This document shows, in pieces, positions 33,079 through 40,693 of a stretch of 64,000 nucleotides of DNA. The DNA is from Pseudonocardia endophytica. GTDB taxonomy: Bacteria; Actinomycetota; Actinomycetes; Mycobacteriales; Pseudonocardiaceae. The number at the start of each line of letters is the position of its first letter. The first letter of the stretch is position 1. Both the position numbers and the translations under genes were made by a program. The stretch is taken from assembly GCF_004339565.1 (NCBI RefSeq), contig NZ_SMFZ01000002.1:1-64000 (forward strand). The letters are read 5' to 3'. A model generated the notes under the pieces. The model was not told the origin of the DNA, did no database searches, and was given only the letters and a program-made list of their open reading frames with translations.

Positions 33079-33543
33079 GTGACGACCGTGTTCGTGTTCA
33101 ACGGCCCGAACCTGAACCTGCTCGGCGTGCGGCGCCCGGACGTCTACGGCACGACCGTGCTCGCCGACGTCGAGGCGCTGTGCCGCGACGAGTGCGCCCG
33201 CCACGACCTGGAGCTGGACTTCCGGCAGACGAACCACGAGGGCGTGCTCGTCGACTGGGTCCAGGAGGCGGGCGCCGCGGTGAAGGCGGGCACGGCCCTC
33301 GGCGCGGTGCTCAACGCCGCCGCCTACACCCACACGTCGGTCGCGCTGCACGACGCCGTCGAGGGCGCCGAGCTGCCGACGATCGAGGTGCACGTGTCCA
33401 ACGTGCACGGACGGGAGACGTTCCGGCACCACTCGTACGTCTCGCCGGTCGCGGCCGGGATCGTCGTCGGGTTCGGCGTCACCGGGTACGCACTGGCGAT
33501 CGACGGCCTGGTGCGGCTCCGGCGCCCGAGCCGCAGCGTCTGA
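33079..33543 (+). CDS. aroQ: type II 3-dehydroquinate dehydratase
   Basis: The 154-residue enzyme has FVFNGPNLNLLGVRRPDVYG with the catalytic Tyr, QTNHEGVLVDWVQEA, AYTHTSVALHDAV, and EVHVSNVHGRETFRHHSYVSPVAAGIVVGFG with the catalytic His. It makes 3-dehydroshikimate in the shikimate or quinate pathway. The usual NPG before AYTHTS reads NAA. The GTG start lies seven bases after TACGGT (33066-33071), fitting a leaderless mRNA. No other aro gene is adjacent. Confidence 0.93.
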   Translation: MTTVFVFNGPNLNLLGVRRPDVYGTTVLADVEALCRDECARHDLELDFRQTNHEGVLVDWVQEAGAAVKAGTALGAVLNAAAYTHTSVALHDAVEGAELPTIEVHVSNVHGRETFRHHSYVSPVAAGIVVGFGVTGYALAIDGLVRLRRPSRSV

Positions 33544-33561
33544 AGCCCGGAACACGGCGAA

Positions 33562-33592
33562 GGCCCGCCCCCGGAGGTTCCGGGGACGGGCC
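33562..33592. terminator. bidirectional hairpin terminator
   Basis: GGCCCGCCCCCGG (33562-33574) pairs with CCGGGGACGGGCC (33580-33592) with one mismatch and a 5-base loop, between aroQ and the leftward repeat-protein gene. Confidence 0.8.
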
Positions 33593-33607
33593 GTGGTGCG
33601 GTGCGGA

Positions 33608-35479
33608 TCAGCCCGCGGCGACCGGGTCGGCGTGGTCGGCCGCGTCCGCCCCGGAGTCCGGAGCGTCGTCCAGCGAGGACGACTCGTGCGACGCGGTCGT
33701 CTCGGCGGGCTCGGTGGCGACCGGCTCGTGCGACGTGGGCTCGTCCCGGAACCCGCCGTCGTCGTCGGAGTCCTTCACCGTCGTCGCGACGGTCTCCTTC
33801 GGCGCCTCGGTGTGCGCGAACGGATCCTCGTCGTCGGTGTCGCGCGGCTCGGGCACCGTGACCTTCCCGTCCGTGGGCACGGTCGTCGGGACCATCGGGT
33901 CGGTCGGCTCCGTCGTCGGAACCGTCGGGTCGGTCGGCTCGGCCGGGCTCTCCGTCTTGCCGAAGATGTCGCCGGGCTCGCCCATCTCGTCCACCGGCGG
34001 GTCGACGAGGATCTCGGTCCCCGGCGCGAACGGGCCGGTGTTGCCCGGCTCGTCGACGATCGTGCCGTCGTCCTCGCCGATGTTCGGCTGGTTCAGGTCC
34101 TCCGGCTCCTCCGGCGTGCGGGGTCCCGGGTACATGAGGTCGTTCTCGTCGAGCAGCCACGGGTTGATCGCGCCGTCGACCGGGTCGCCGTCCTCGTCCA
34201 CCGGCTCGCCGGTACGCGGGTCGTAGCCCACGACGTCCTCGGGCTTCGGCGGCAGGTACACCGGCGGCTGCGGGACCTGGTAGCCGTTCTGGTCGTACTG
34301 GATCGGACGGCCGGTGGAGGCGTCGTAGTTCGGGCGCTGGTAGGGGTTCTCGACGCCGTCGACGACGTGGCCGAACGGGTCGAGCGGCTCGCCGGTCTTC
34401 TCGTCGTAGCGGTACACGCCGTCCGGCTTCTCGGTGTCGACGTTGAACACGTAGGGCTGGCCCTGACCGTCGTAGTAGATCGGCAGGCCGGTGTCCTCGT
34501 CGTACATCGGGCGCTGGGCGACCACGTGACCGGCCGGGTCGACGCCCTCGCGGTCGGACAGGTTCGTGGTGAACGTGTGGTCGCCGTGCGGGTTGTCCAC
34601 GCCCTCGACGACCTTGCCGTGCTCGTCCACCGGCTCACCGGTGTACGGGTCGTAGCCGGCGACGCCGTCCGGCAGCGTCGGCGTGTAGCCGAGGTCGACG
34701 GCCGGGTACGGGTTGCCGTGCTCGTCGTACTCGAGCGGGAAGCCGGTCTCCGGGTCGAAGTTCGGGAGACCCTCGTGCTCGGGCTCCGGCCGGTCCTCGG
34801 GTCGCCAGTTCGGGTTCACGGCGCCCTCGACGGGCACGCCGTACTCGTCGAGCGGCTGCCCGGTGATCGGGTCGTAGCCGTCCACCCCGGGCGGGTTCTC
34901 CACGTGGACGTTCGGGACGAGCGGGTTGCCGTGGTCGTCGTAGGTGATCGGCAGGCCGGTCTCGGAGTCGTACTGCGGCCGCAGGTGCGGGTTGTCCGCC
35001 CCGCTGACCGGCTCGCCGTGCTCGTCGACCGGCACGCCGGTGTAGGGGTCGAACCCCGCCACGCCCTCCGGGAGGACGACGCCGATCAGGTTGACCATGC
35101 CGACGCCGTTCTCGTCGTAGTGGATCGGCTGGCCGTTGTGCGTGTCGTAGAGCGGGCGCTGGGCGATGACGTGCCCGGCCGGGTCCACGCCGCCGCGGTC
35201 CTCGAGGCGGGTGGTGAACGTGTGCTGGCCGAACGGGTTGTGCTCGCCGTAGACGGGGTGGCCGTGCTCGTCGAGCGGCTTGCCGGTGTACGGGTCGTAT
35301 CCGGTGACGCCCTCCGGTAGCTCCGGCGGGTCGACCAGGACGATCGGCGAGTACGGGTTGCCGTGCGTGTCGTACTCGATCGGGAGCCCGGTGTGCGGGT
35401 CGAAGTTGAACGGCTTCGGTGTGGGGAAGCAGCCCCCGGGAAGGAACGGGGCGGGCTGGGTCATCGGCAACTGGGACAT
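33608..35479 (-). CDS. acidic tandem-repeat protein (YD/TG/NP repeats)
   Basis: The 623-residue protein is unlike any family recognised here. Residues about 20-470 contain six double repeats of roughly 70 residues: a YD..TG.PI.YD.HGNP half and a GYDPYTG.P.DE.G.PV.G..NP half. Repeats 1 and 4 share an insert (HTFTT.L.DR.GVDPAGHV.AQRP), so the array is two copies of a three-repeat block. The last 150 residues are disordered and rich in Thr, Pro, Glu and Asp. No signal peptide or membrane segment is seen. Asp-rich turns might bind calcium (inference). GAGG precedes the ATG. Confidence 0.85.
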   Translation of the reverse strand: MSQLPMTQPAPFLPGGCFPTPKPFNFDPHTGLPIEYDTHGNPYSPIVLVDPPELPEGVTGYDPYTGKPLDEHGHPVYGEHNPFGQHTFTTRLEDRGGVDPAGHVIAQRPLYDTHNGQPIHYDENGVGMVNLIGVVLPEGVAGFDPYTGVPVDEHGEPVSGADNPHLRPQYDSETGLPITYDDHGNPLVPNVHVENPPGVDGYDPITGQPLDEYGVPVEGAVNPNWRPEDRPEPEHEGLPNFDPETGFPLEYDEHGNPYPAVDLGYTPTLPDGVAGYDPYTGEPVDEHGKVVEGVDNPHGDHTFTTNLSDREGVDPAGHVVAQRPMYDEDTGLPIYYDGQGQPYVFNVDTEKPDGVYRYDEKTGEPLDPFGHVVDGVENPYQRPNYDASTGRPIQYDQNGYQVPQPPVYLPPKPEDVVGYDPRTGEPVDEDGDPVDGAINPWLLDENDLMYPGPRTPEEPEDLNQPNIGEDDGTIVDEPGNTGPFAPGTEILVDPPVDEMGEPGDIFGKTESPAEPTDPTVPTTEPTDPMVPTTVPTDGKVTVPEPRDTDDEDPFAHTEAPKETVATTVKDSDDDGGFRDEPTSHEPVATEPAETTASHESSSLDDAPDSGADAADHADPVAAG

Positions 35480-35792
35480 CGGGGGCCTCGGCTCTCGGCT
35501 CTGCTCGGCGGGGTCGCTGCGGTGCTGGAGACGAGAATGCGACCCGGCCGCCCCGAGTACATGAGTAAAGCGCTACTCAACCGACCGTCACGGACTACCC
35601 ACAGCGGCCCCCCGAACGTCAAGGCTGCCCCTTGTGATCGGGCTGCCGGCAGTCCGGACGGACACATCTGTCCGCCCCGGCTACCGAGGACCCGATCATG
35701 GGCCCGATCATGGGCCGCGGGCGTCGATCACGCCTGCGAACGTCGACACCGTTCGGCGCCGTACGGTGCTCCCGTACCGGCACCGTCGGAGG
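35480..35792. other. intergenic region between repeat protein and nuclease B
   Basis: Positions 35480-35633 should hold the leftward promoter of the repeat-protein gene; no clear hexamers were found. The left palindrome of nuclease B covers 35634-35714. A short inverted repeat, GTACGG...CCGTAC (around 35761-35777), precedes the nuclease start. Confidence 0.5.
35634..35714. repeat. left palindromic repeat flanking nuclease B
   Basis: An imperfect hairpin runs from GATCGGG (35636) to CCCGATC (35697), with inner arms CGGACA (35659-35664) and TGTCCG (35669-35674). It aligns along its length with the right repeat at 36650-36721, sharing GTGATCGG, CGGCAGT, GGACA, TCTGTCCGCC and ACCCGATCA. A tandem 12-mer CCCGATCATGGG (35691-35702, 35703-35714) closes it. 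Confidence 0.88.
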
Positions 35793-36656
35793 GTGCGCCT
35801 CGAGAACGTGCTCGCCCGCCAGCACGGCGTGGTCTCCCGGAGCCAGGCCGTGGGGTGCGGGCTCTCGGTCCGGACGGTCCGGCGCCGCGTGCTCACCGGC
35901 CGGTGGAGGGAACCGCTGCCCGGTGTCTACCTCGTGGACGGCCACACCTTCGACGACACGGCCCGCGTGTGGGCGGCGGCCCTGTGGGCGGGCCGGGACG
36001 GAGTCGTCAGCGGACCGGCGGCGGCGTACTGGTCCGGCCTCCTGGACCGGGCCCCGCCGGTCGTCACGATCACGTTGCCGCGCAGCACGACCCGGCCGTC
36101 ACGTGATCTGGTCCGGGTGCGTCGCCGGAACCTCGATCCGATCGACCGGACCGTCCGTCGCGGGGTCGCCGTCACGGCCGTCCCGCTGACCGTCCTGGAG
36201 ACGGCGGCCGTGCTGCCGGACGGCGAGACGTTCCTGGACCGCGTTCTCCAACGACGGAAGGTGACGTTCGCGCAGCTCCACGCGGCCTACTGCCGTGCGG
36301 AGGGAGCCCGGGGCATGGGTCGAGCCGGCGAGCTGCTCGTCGCCGCGGGGGTCGGGGTGGACTCGACCCTGGAACGCCGCCTCGTGGCGCTGCTGCGCCG
36401 GGCCGGGCTGGACGGTTTCGTGCCGCGGTACCCGTTCGGCGACACCCGGGTCGATCTCGCGTTCCCCGACGAGCGGGTGGCCGTCGAGATCGACAGCTGG
36501 GCGTGGCACACCGATCCGGCCCGGTTCGCGGCGGACCGGGACAAGGGCAATGCGCTCGCGCTGGCCGGATGGACCGTCCTGCGCTTCACGTGGCGGGACA
36601 TCACCCGGCGCCCGGAGCGGGTCGTCGCCCGCATCCGGGCCGCGCTCCACCGGTGA
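35793..36656 (+). CDS. AbiEi/DUF559-type endonuclease-like protein B
   Basis: The 287-residue protein has an AbiEi-type winged-helix N terminus (LARQHGVVSRSQAVGCGLSVRTVRRRVLTGRWREPLPGVYLV), a middle domain with the family motifs VSGPAAAYWSGLL and AVTAVPLTVLETA, and a C-terminal DUF559 nuclease-like domain (STLERRLVALLRRAGL, DTRVDLAFPDERVAVEIDSWAWH, WTVLRFTWRDI). Asp and Glu-x-Asp of the PD-(D/E)XK site are kept. The start is uncertain: GGAGG touches the GTG at 35793, and GTG at 35766 is an alternative. Its stop codon lies inside the right palindrome. Confidence 0.8.
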   Translation: MRLENVLARQHGVVSRSQAVGCGLSVRTVRRRVLTGRWREPLPGVYLVDGHTFDDTARVWAAALWAGRDGVVSGPAAAYWSGLLDRAPPVVTITLPRSTTRPSRDLVRVRRRNLDPIDRTVRRGVAVTAVPLTVLETAAVLPDGETFLDRVLQRRKVTFAQLHAAYCRAEGARGMGRAGELLVAAGVGVDSTLERRLVALLRRAGLDGFVPRYPFGDTRVDLAFPDERVAVEIDSWAWHTDPARFAADRDKGNALALAGWTVLRFTWRDITRRPERVVARIRAALHR

Positions 36657-36721
36657 TCGGCTCCTCGGCAGTGCGGAAGGACAACTCTGTCCGCCTGCAC
36701 TGCCCGGAACCCGATCACCGG
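36650..36721. repeat. right palindromic repeat flanking nuclease B
   Basis: The outer arms CCGGTGATCGG (36650-36660) and CCGATCACCGG (36711-36721) are perfectly complementary. Inside are GGCAGTGC/GCACTGCC and GGACA/TGTCC, giving a 72-base hairpin. The nuclease B stop codon (TGA, 36654-36656) is part of the left outer arm. Confidence 0.92.
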
Positions 36722-36737
36722 ACGGTGGGCGGGCTGC

Positions 36738-37142
36738 TCAGCCCTGGACGGCCGACGGGTCCATCCAGACGAACTCCCAGCGGTGGCCGTCCGGGTCGTC
36801 GATGCTGCGGCCGTACATGAACCCGTGGTCCTGGGTGTCCCCGCCGACCGTCCCGCCGGCGCCGAGCGCGGCGTCGGCCAGGCGGTCCACCTCGTCGCGG
36901 GCCTCCACGCCGAGGGCGATGATCGTCTCGGTGGTCGTGTGCGCGTCGGCGATCTCCTTCTTCGTGAAGTCGGCGAACCGGGGCCGGCTCAGCAGCATGA
37001 TCACGATGGACTCGTTGACGACCATCGACGCCGTGTTCTCGTCGGAGAACTGGGCGTTCGGCGTGAAGCCGAGCGCGGCGTAGAAATCGCGGGAGCGGTC
37101 GACGTCGGCGACCGGCAGGTTCGGGAAGATCATGTTGACCAT
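36738..37142 (-). CDS. VOC-family (glyoxalase-like) protein
   Basis: The 134-residue protein has the paired beta-alpha-beta motifs of vicinal oxygen chelate proteins: MIFPNLPVADVDRSRDFYAALGF, SMVVNESIVIMLL, and SIDDPDGHRWEFVWMDPSA. The Glu in WEF fits a metal ligand. The closest pattern is the PhnB/lactoylglutathione-lyase-like group without assigned substrate. Confidence 0.88.
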   Translation of the reverse strand: MVNMIFPNLPVADVDRSRDFYAALGFTPNAQFSDENTASMVVNESIVIMLLSRPRFADFTKKEIADAHTTTETIIALGVEARDEVDRLADAALGAGGTVGGDTQDHGFMYGRSIDDPDGHRWEFVWMDPSAVQG

Positions 37143-37267
37143 GGCGGGCTCCTGGGGTGCGGGGTGTGCTGATGCGGTCGAACGGATGGACCGGCGACGG
37201 CCGGGTGACTCATCGGTCGGTCGCCGGGGATTTTTCGGGCGTCACCGGATCGGGCAGGATCGCGTGC

Positions 37268-38257
37268 ATGACCGTGCGGTGGGGTGTGATCGGACCGGGC
37301 CGGATCGCCGACAAGCTCGTGCAGGACTTCGTGCACGTCCCGGGCGCCGAGCTCGTCGCCGTGGCATCGCGCTCGAAGGACCGGGCGGCGGAGTTCGCGT
37401 CCCGCCACGGCATCCCGACCGTGCACGATGGCTACCGCGCGATCCTCGAGGACGACGGCGTCGACGTCGTCTACGTCGCGACGCCGCACCCGCAGCACCG
37501 CGCGATCGCCCTCGCCGCACTGAACGCAGGCACGGCCGTGCTCGTCGAGAAGGCGTTCACGGTGACCCCGGAGGCGACCCGCGAGGTCGTCGCCGCGGCA
37601 CGGGCCACCGGGGTGTTCGCCATGGAGGCGATGTGGACCCGGTTCTTCCCGGCCGTCGTCCGGATGCGGGAGCTGGTCGACTCCGGTGCAATCGGCGAGG
37701 TCCGCTCCGTGCAGGCCGATCTCGGGGTACGCAACACGGCGGGCCCCGACGACCGCTTCTGGTCCCCCGAGCTCGGCGGCGGCGCGCTGTTCGACCTCGG
37801 CGTCTACGTCGTGTCGTTCGCGCAGATGGTGCTCGGGGCGCCGACGTCCGTCGCGGCGTCGGGCTCGATGGCGCCGACCGGCGTGGACGTCGAGGAGTCG
37901 ATCGTCCTCGGTTTCGACGACGGGTGCAGCGCGGCCCTGCAGGTCTCGCTGCGGTGCGCGATGCCCGGCAGCGCGCGCGTGATCGGCACCGACGGCTGGA
38001 TCGAGGTGCCACCGCGCTTCCATCACCCCGACCGGATCGTGCTGCACCGCAACGGCTCCGACCCGGAGGAGATCGTCGCTCCCTCCGTCGGCGGCGGCTA
38101 CACCCACGAGCTGGCCGAGGTGACCGAGCGGATCGCGGCCGGTGAACCGGAGAGCCCGGTGATGCCGTTGTCGGACACCGTCGCCGTGCAGGACGCGATG
38201 GCGGCGGTCGCGGAGCGGCTGGGCATGCGCCCGATCGAGGGTTCTGCCGAACTCTGA
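37268..38257 (+). CDS. Gfo/Idh/MocA-family oxidoreductase
   Basis: The 329-residue protein has an N-terminal Rossmann fold (VRWGVIGPGRIADKLVQDF, VAVASRSKDRAAEFASRHGIP, DVVYVATPHPQHRAIALAALNAG) with VLVEKAF in place of the usual EKP, and a C-terminal domain with GGGALFDLGVYVVSFAQMVLG. It resembles trans-dihydrodiol or sugar dehydrogenases. The start at MTVRWG is used because the open frame upstream has no conserved content. Confidence 0.9.
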   Translation: MTVRWGVIGPGRIADKLVQDFVHVPGAELVAVASRSKDRAAEFASRHGIPTVHDGYRAILEDDGVDVVYVATPHPQHRAIALAALNAGTAVLVEKAFTVTPEATREVVAAARATGVFAMEAMWTRFFPAVVRMRELVDSGAIGEVRSVQADLGVRNTAGPDDRFWSPELGGGALFDLGVYVVSFAQMVLGAPTSVAASGSMAPTGVDVEESIVLGFDDGCSAALQVSLRCAMPGSARVIGTDGWIEVPPRFHHPDRIVLHRNGSDPEEIVAPSVGGGYTHELAEVTERIAAGEPESPVMPLSDTVAVQDAMAAVAERLGMRPIEGSAEL

Positions 38258-38318
38258 CCCTCAACACCTGCTCAAGATCGTTGCGTGACGCACGGGCGGA
38301 GGAGTAATCCGGAACCCC

Positions 38319-39779
38319 GTGACCAACACCGTCTCACCACGGCCCCGGGAACGGACCTTCCTCGGCCATCCCACCCAGCTCGGAACGCTGTTCGGCGTCG
38401 AGATGTGGGAGCGCTTCTCCTTCTACGGGATGCAGGGGATCCTGCTCCTCTACATGTACTACGAGGCCGTCCAGGGCGGTCTCGGGATCGACCAGGGCGT
38501 CGCGGCCGGCATCGTCGGTGCGTACGGCGGGACGGTCTATCTGTCCACGATCCTCGCGGCCTGGGTCGCCGACCGGCTGTTCGGCCCGGAGCGCGTCCTG
38601 TTCGGCAGCGCGATCTCGGTCATGGCGGGCCACATCGCGCTCGCGCTGGTCCCGGGCGGTGTCGGGCTCGCGATCGGCCTGGTGCTGGTCGCGTTCGGCA
38701 GCGGCGGGGTGAAGGCGAACGCCAGCACGATCCTGGCGACGCTCTACGGCGAGGGCGACGACCGTCGCGACGCCGGGTTCTCGATCTTCTACCTCGGCGT
38801 GAACATCGGCGCGCTCGTCGGTCCGCTGCTGACCGGCCTGTTCCAGGAGACCTGGGGCTTCCACGCCGGGTTCGGGCTGGCGGCGGTCGGCATGGCGGCC
38901 GGTCTGACGCAGTACGCGTTCAACCGCCGCAAGCTGCCGGAGACCGGCCGTGAGGTGCCGAACCCGTTGCCACCGTCCGGCCGGACGGTCGTCGGCGGGA
39001 TCGTGCTGGTCGTGGTCGTCCTCGTCGCCGTGCTGATCGCCACCGACGTGATCACGCCCGACCGTCTCAAGTGGATCGTGTTCGGGATCGTCGTGGTCGC
39101 CACGGTGTCCTACTTCTCGCTGATGCTCTCCAGTCCGAAGGTGGACCGGATCGAGCGGCGCCGGGTGCTCGCGTTCCTGCCGATGTGGGTCGCGAGTGCC
39201 GTGTTCTGGGCGATCTTCCAGCAGATCTTCACGGTGCTCACGATCTACGCCGACGAGCGCCTCGACCGGACGGTCTTCGGCTGGGAGATGCCGGTCACCT
39301 GGACCCAGTCGATCGAGCCGGTGTTCGTGATCCTGCTGGCGGGCGTGTTCGCGGCGGTGTGGACGACGATGGGGCCGCGGCAGCCGTCGTCACCGCTGAA
39401 GATGGCGTTCGGAACGATCATCGTCGGCCTCGGGTTCCTGCTGTTCGTGCCGATGGCGGGAACCGGCCCGAACGGGTCGCCGCTGATCGCGCTCGTCGGG
39501 ATCCTGCTCGTGTTCTGCGTGGCCGAGCTGCTCACGTCCCCGGTCGGGCAGTCGCTGTCCACCAAGCTCGCGCCGATGGCGTTCCGGACGCAGATGGTGG
39601 CGCTGTTCTTCCTGTCCGTCTCGATGGGCACCGTGCTGTCCGGCCTGCTCGCCGACTACTACTCCGCCGACGCCGAGGTGGCCTACTTCGGGATCACCGG
39701 TGGGGTCGCGATCGTCGTCGGTCTGGTGGTCGTCGCGATGGTGCCGAAGCTGAAGGTGCTGATGGAGGGCGTCCGCTGA
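38319..39779 (+). CDS. POT-family peptide:proton symporter
   Basis: The 486-residue transporter has about 14 membrane helices and the POT signature GVEMWERFSFYGMQGILLLYMYY (the ExxERF proton/peptide motif), GSGGVKANASTILATLYG (PTR2 signature region) and FSIFYLGVNIGALVGPLLTG. It imports di- and tripeptides with protons. GTG start with GGAGGAG 14 bases upstream, which is far. Confidence 0.93.
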   Translation: MTNTVSPRPRERTFLGHPTQLGTLFGVEMWERFSFYGMQGILLLYMYYEAVQGGLGIDQGVAAGIVGAYGGTVYLSTILAAWVADRLFGPERVLFGSAISVMAGHIALALVPGGVGLAIGLVLVAFGSGGVKANASTILATLYGEGDDRRDAGFSIFYLGVNIGALVGPLLTGLFQETWGFHAGFGLAAVGMAAGLTQYAFNRRKLPETGREVPNPLPPSGRTVVGGIVLVVVVLVAVLIATDVITPDRLKWIVFGIVVVATVSYFSLMLSSPKVDRIERRRVLAFLPMWVASAVFWAIFQQIFTVLTIYADERLDRTVFGWEMPVTWTQSIEPVFVILLAGVFAAVWTTMGPRQPSSPLKMAFGTIIVGLGFLLFVPMAGTGPNGSPLIALVGILLVFCVAELLTSPVGQSLSTKLAPMAFRTQMVALFFLSVSMGTVLSGLLADYYSADAEVAYFGITGGVAIVVGLVVVAMVPKLKVLMEGVR

Positions 39780-39833
39780 CGTCGCGTCGTTCGGCGTGAC
39801 CCCGAACACCTGTTCGAGTTGTCCCCACGGTCA

Positions 39834-39847
39834 TCCACAGATGTGGA
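39834..39847. terminator. short palindrome between convergent genes
   Basis: TCCACA-GA-TGTGGA is a perfect 6-bp inverted repeat between the POT gene and the leftward hypothetical gene. A weaker GTTCGG...CCGAAC pair lies at 39789-39807. Either could aid termination. Confidence 0.35.
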
Positions 39848-39850
39848 GAA

Positions 39851-40120
39851 CTACCGGCGGCGGGTCCGCCGGACCGTGGGGCGGTCCATCCCGTCGCCGA
39901 CCAGCTCCCGGCACACCCGCACGACGTACAAGCGGTAGGCGGGGTCCTGGTCGGCGATCCGGATCGCGAACATCTCGAGCATCGAGGCGAGCGAGAACGC
40001 GTGCTCGGGGCGGTCCAGCCCGGCGTAGCTGCGCTGGACGGCGGCGTGCCGCAGCCACGCCGCCGCGGCCAGGACGGCCTCGCGGTCGGCGCGCAGGGCC
40101 GCGCGCTGCTGGTGGTTCAT
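39851..40120 (-). CDS. hypothetical 89-residue helical protein
   Basis: The small protein is mostly helical and Ala/Arg-rich (MNHQQRAALRADREAVLAAAAWLRHAAVQRSYAG, SLASMLEMFAIRIADQD, YVVRVCRELVGDG). Codon use is G/C-biased at third positions and GGGGGAG precedes the ATG. No family was recognised. Confidence 0.65.
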   Translation of the reverse strand: MNHQQRAALRADREAVLAAAAWLRHAAVQRSYAGLDRPEHAFSLASMLEMFAIRIADQDPAYRLYVVRVCRELVGDGMDRPTVRRTRRR

Positions 40121-40228
40121 GCTCCCCCGGTGCCGGTCGGTGTCTCCTGGCCCGGGGGAGCGGGCAGGTGTTCAGAGTGCATGCCCGGCGGGGTGGAATC
40201 CAGGCCCCGCCGGGGTGGCCTCCCGCAC

Positions 40229-40693
40229 TCAGGTCGTCCGCAGCGCCAGCGTCAGCGCGACGGCGGCGACGAGCGAGGTGACCGCCCGCACGTGGTTGGC
40301 CGGCACCCACTGCGCCAGGAACTGCGTCCAGACCTGCACACCCTGGGCGTCCAGCCGGTTGTTGAGCGGGATGTTCACCGCGGCCGTCGAGACGAACCCG
40401 AGCAGCCCCACCGCCCCGCCCGCGACCCGCCACCCGCTCCCGTCGCCGCCGACGACGAGCGGTGACCCGGCCGTCAGCAGGCAGGCCAGTGCCGTGCCGG
40501 CGAACAGCAGTCCGAACACCGGGTTGACGATCACACGGTTGATCTCCTGCATCGCGGCGGCCGACTCCCCCGCCGGTCGTGCCGCGAGCGCGGGCATCAC
40601 CGCCACCGAGAACGCCAGGTAGATCCCGCCGAGCAGGCCGGAGCCGATCGTCGCGACCCACAGGACGCCGCGGGTGATCCACAGGCCGGTCAT
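40229..40693 (-). CDS. DUF1772 (anthrone-oxygenase-like) membrane protein
   Basis: The 154-residue protein has four hydrophobic segments and the DUF1772 pattern LGGIYLAFSVAVMPALAA, MQEINRVIVNPVFGLLF, and FVSTAAVNIPLNNRLDA...WVPANHVRAVTSL. Members include fungal-type anthrone oxygenases and many uncharacterised bacterial proteins. Its start overlaps the stop of the NmrA-like gene (ATGA), so they form a pair. Confidence 0.85.
   Translation of the reverse strand: MTGLWITRGVLWVATIGSGLLGGIYLAFSVAVMPALAARPAGESAAAMQEINRVIVNPVFGLLFAGTALACLLTAGSPLVVGGDGSGWRVAGGAVGLLGFVSTAAVNIPLNNRLDAQGVQVWTQFLAQWVPANHVRAVTSLVAAVALTLALRTT

Noticed and set aside
33593-35320. Plus-strand frame of 575 codons opposite the repeat protein
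   Set aside because: Its Val/Arg/His-rich repeats are the antisense image of the minus-strand YD/TG/NP repeats. The minus-strand frame has the ribosome site and protein-like composition.
39831-39840. DnaA box or replication origin (TCATCCACA next to the POT gene)
   Set aside because: Only a single imperfect box, no cluster, no dnaA or dnaN nearby. It is better explained as part of the TCCACA/TGTGGA palindrome.
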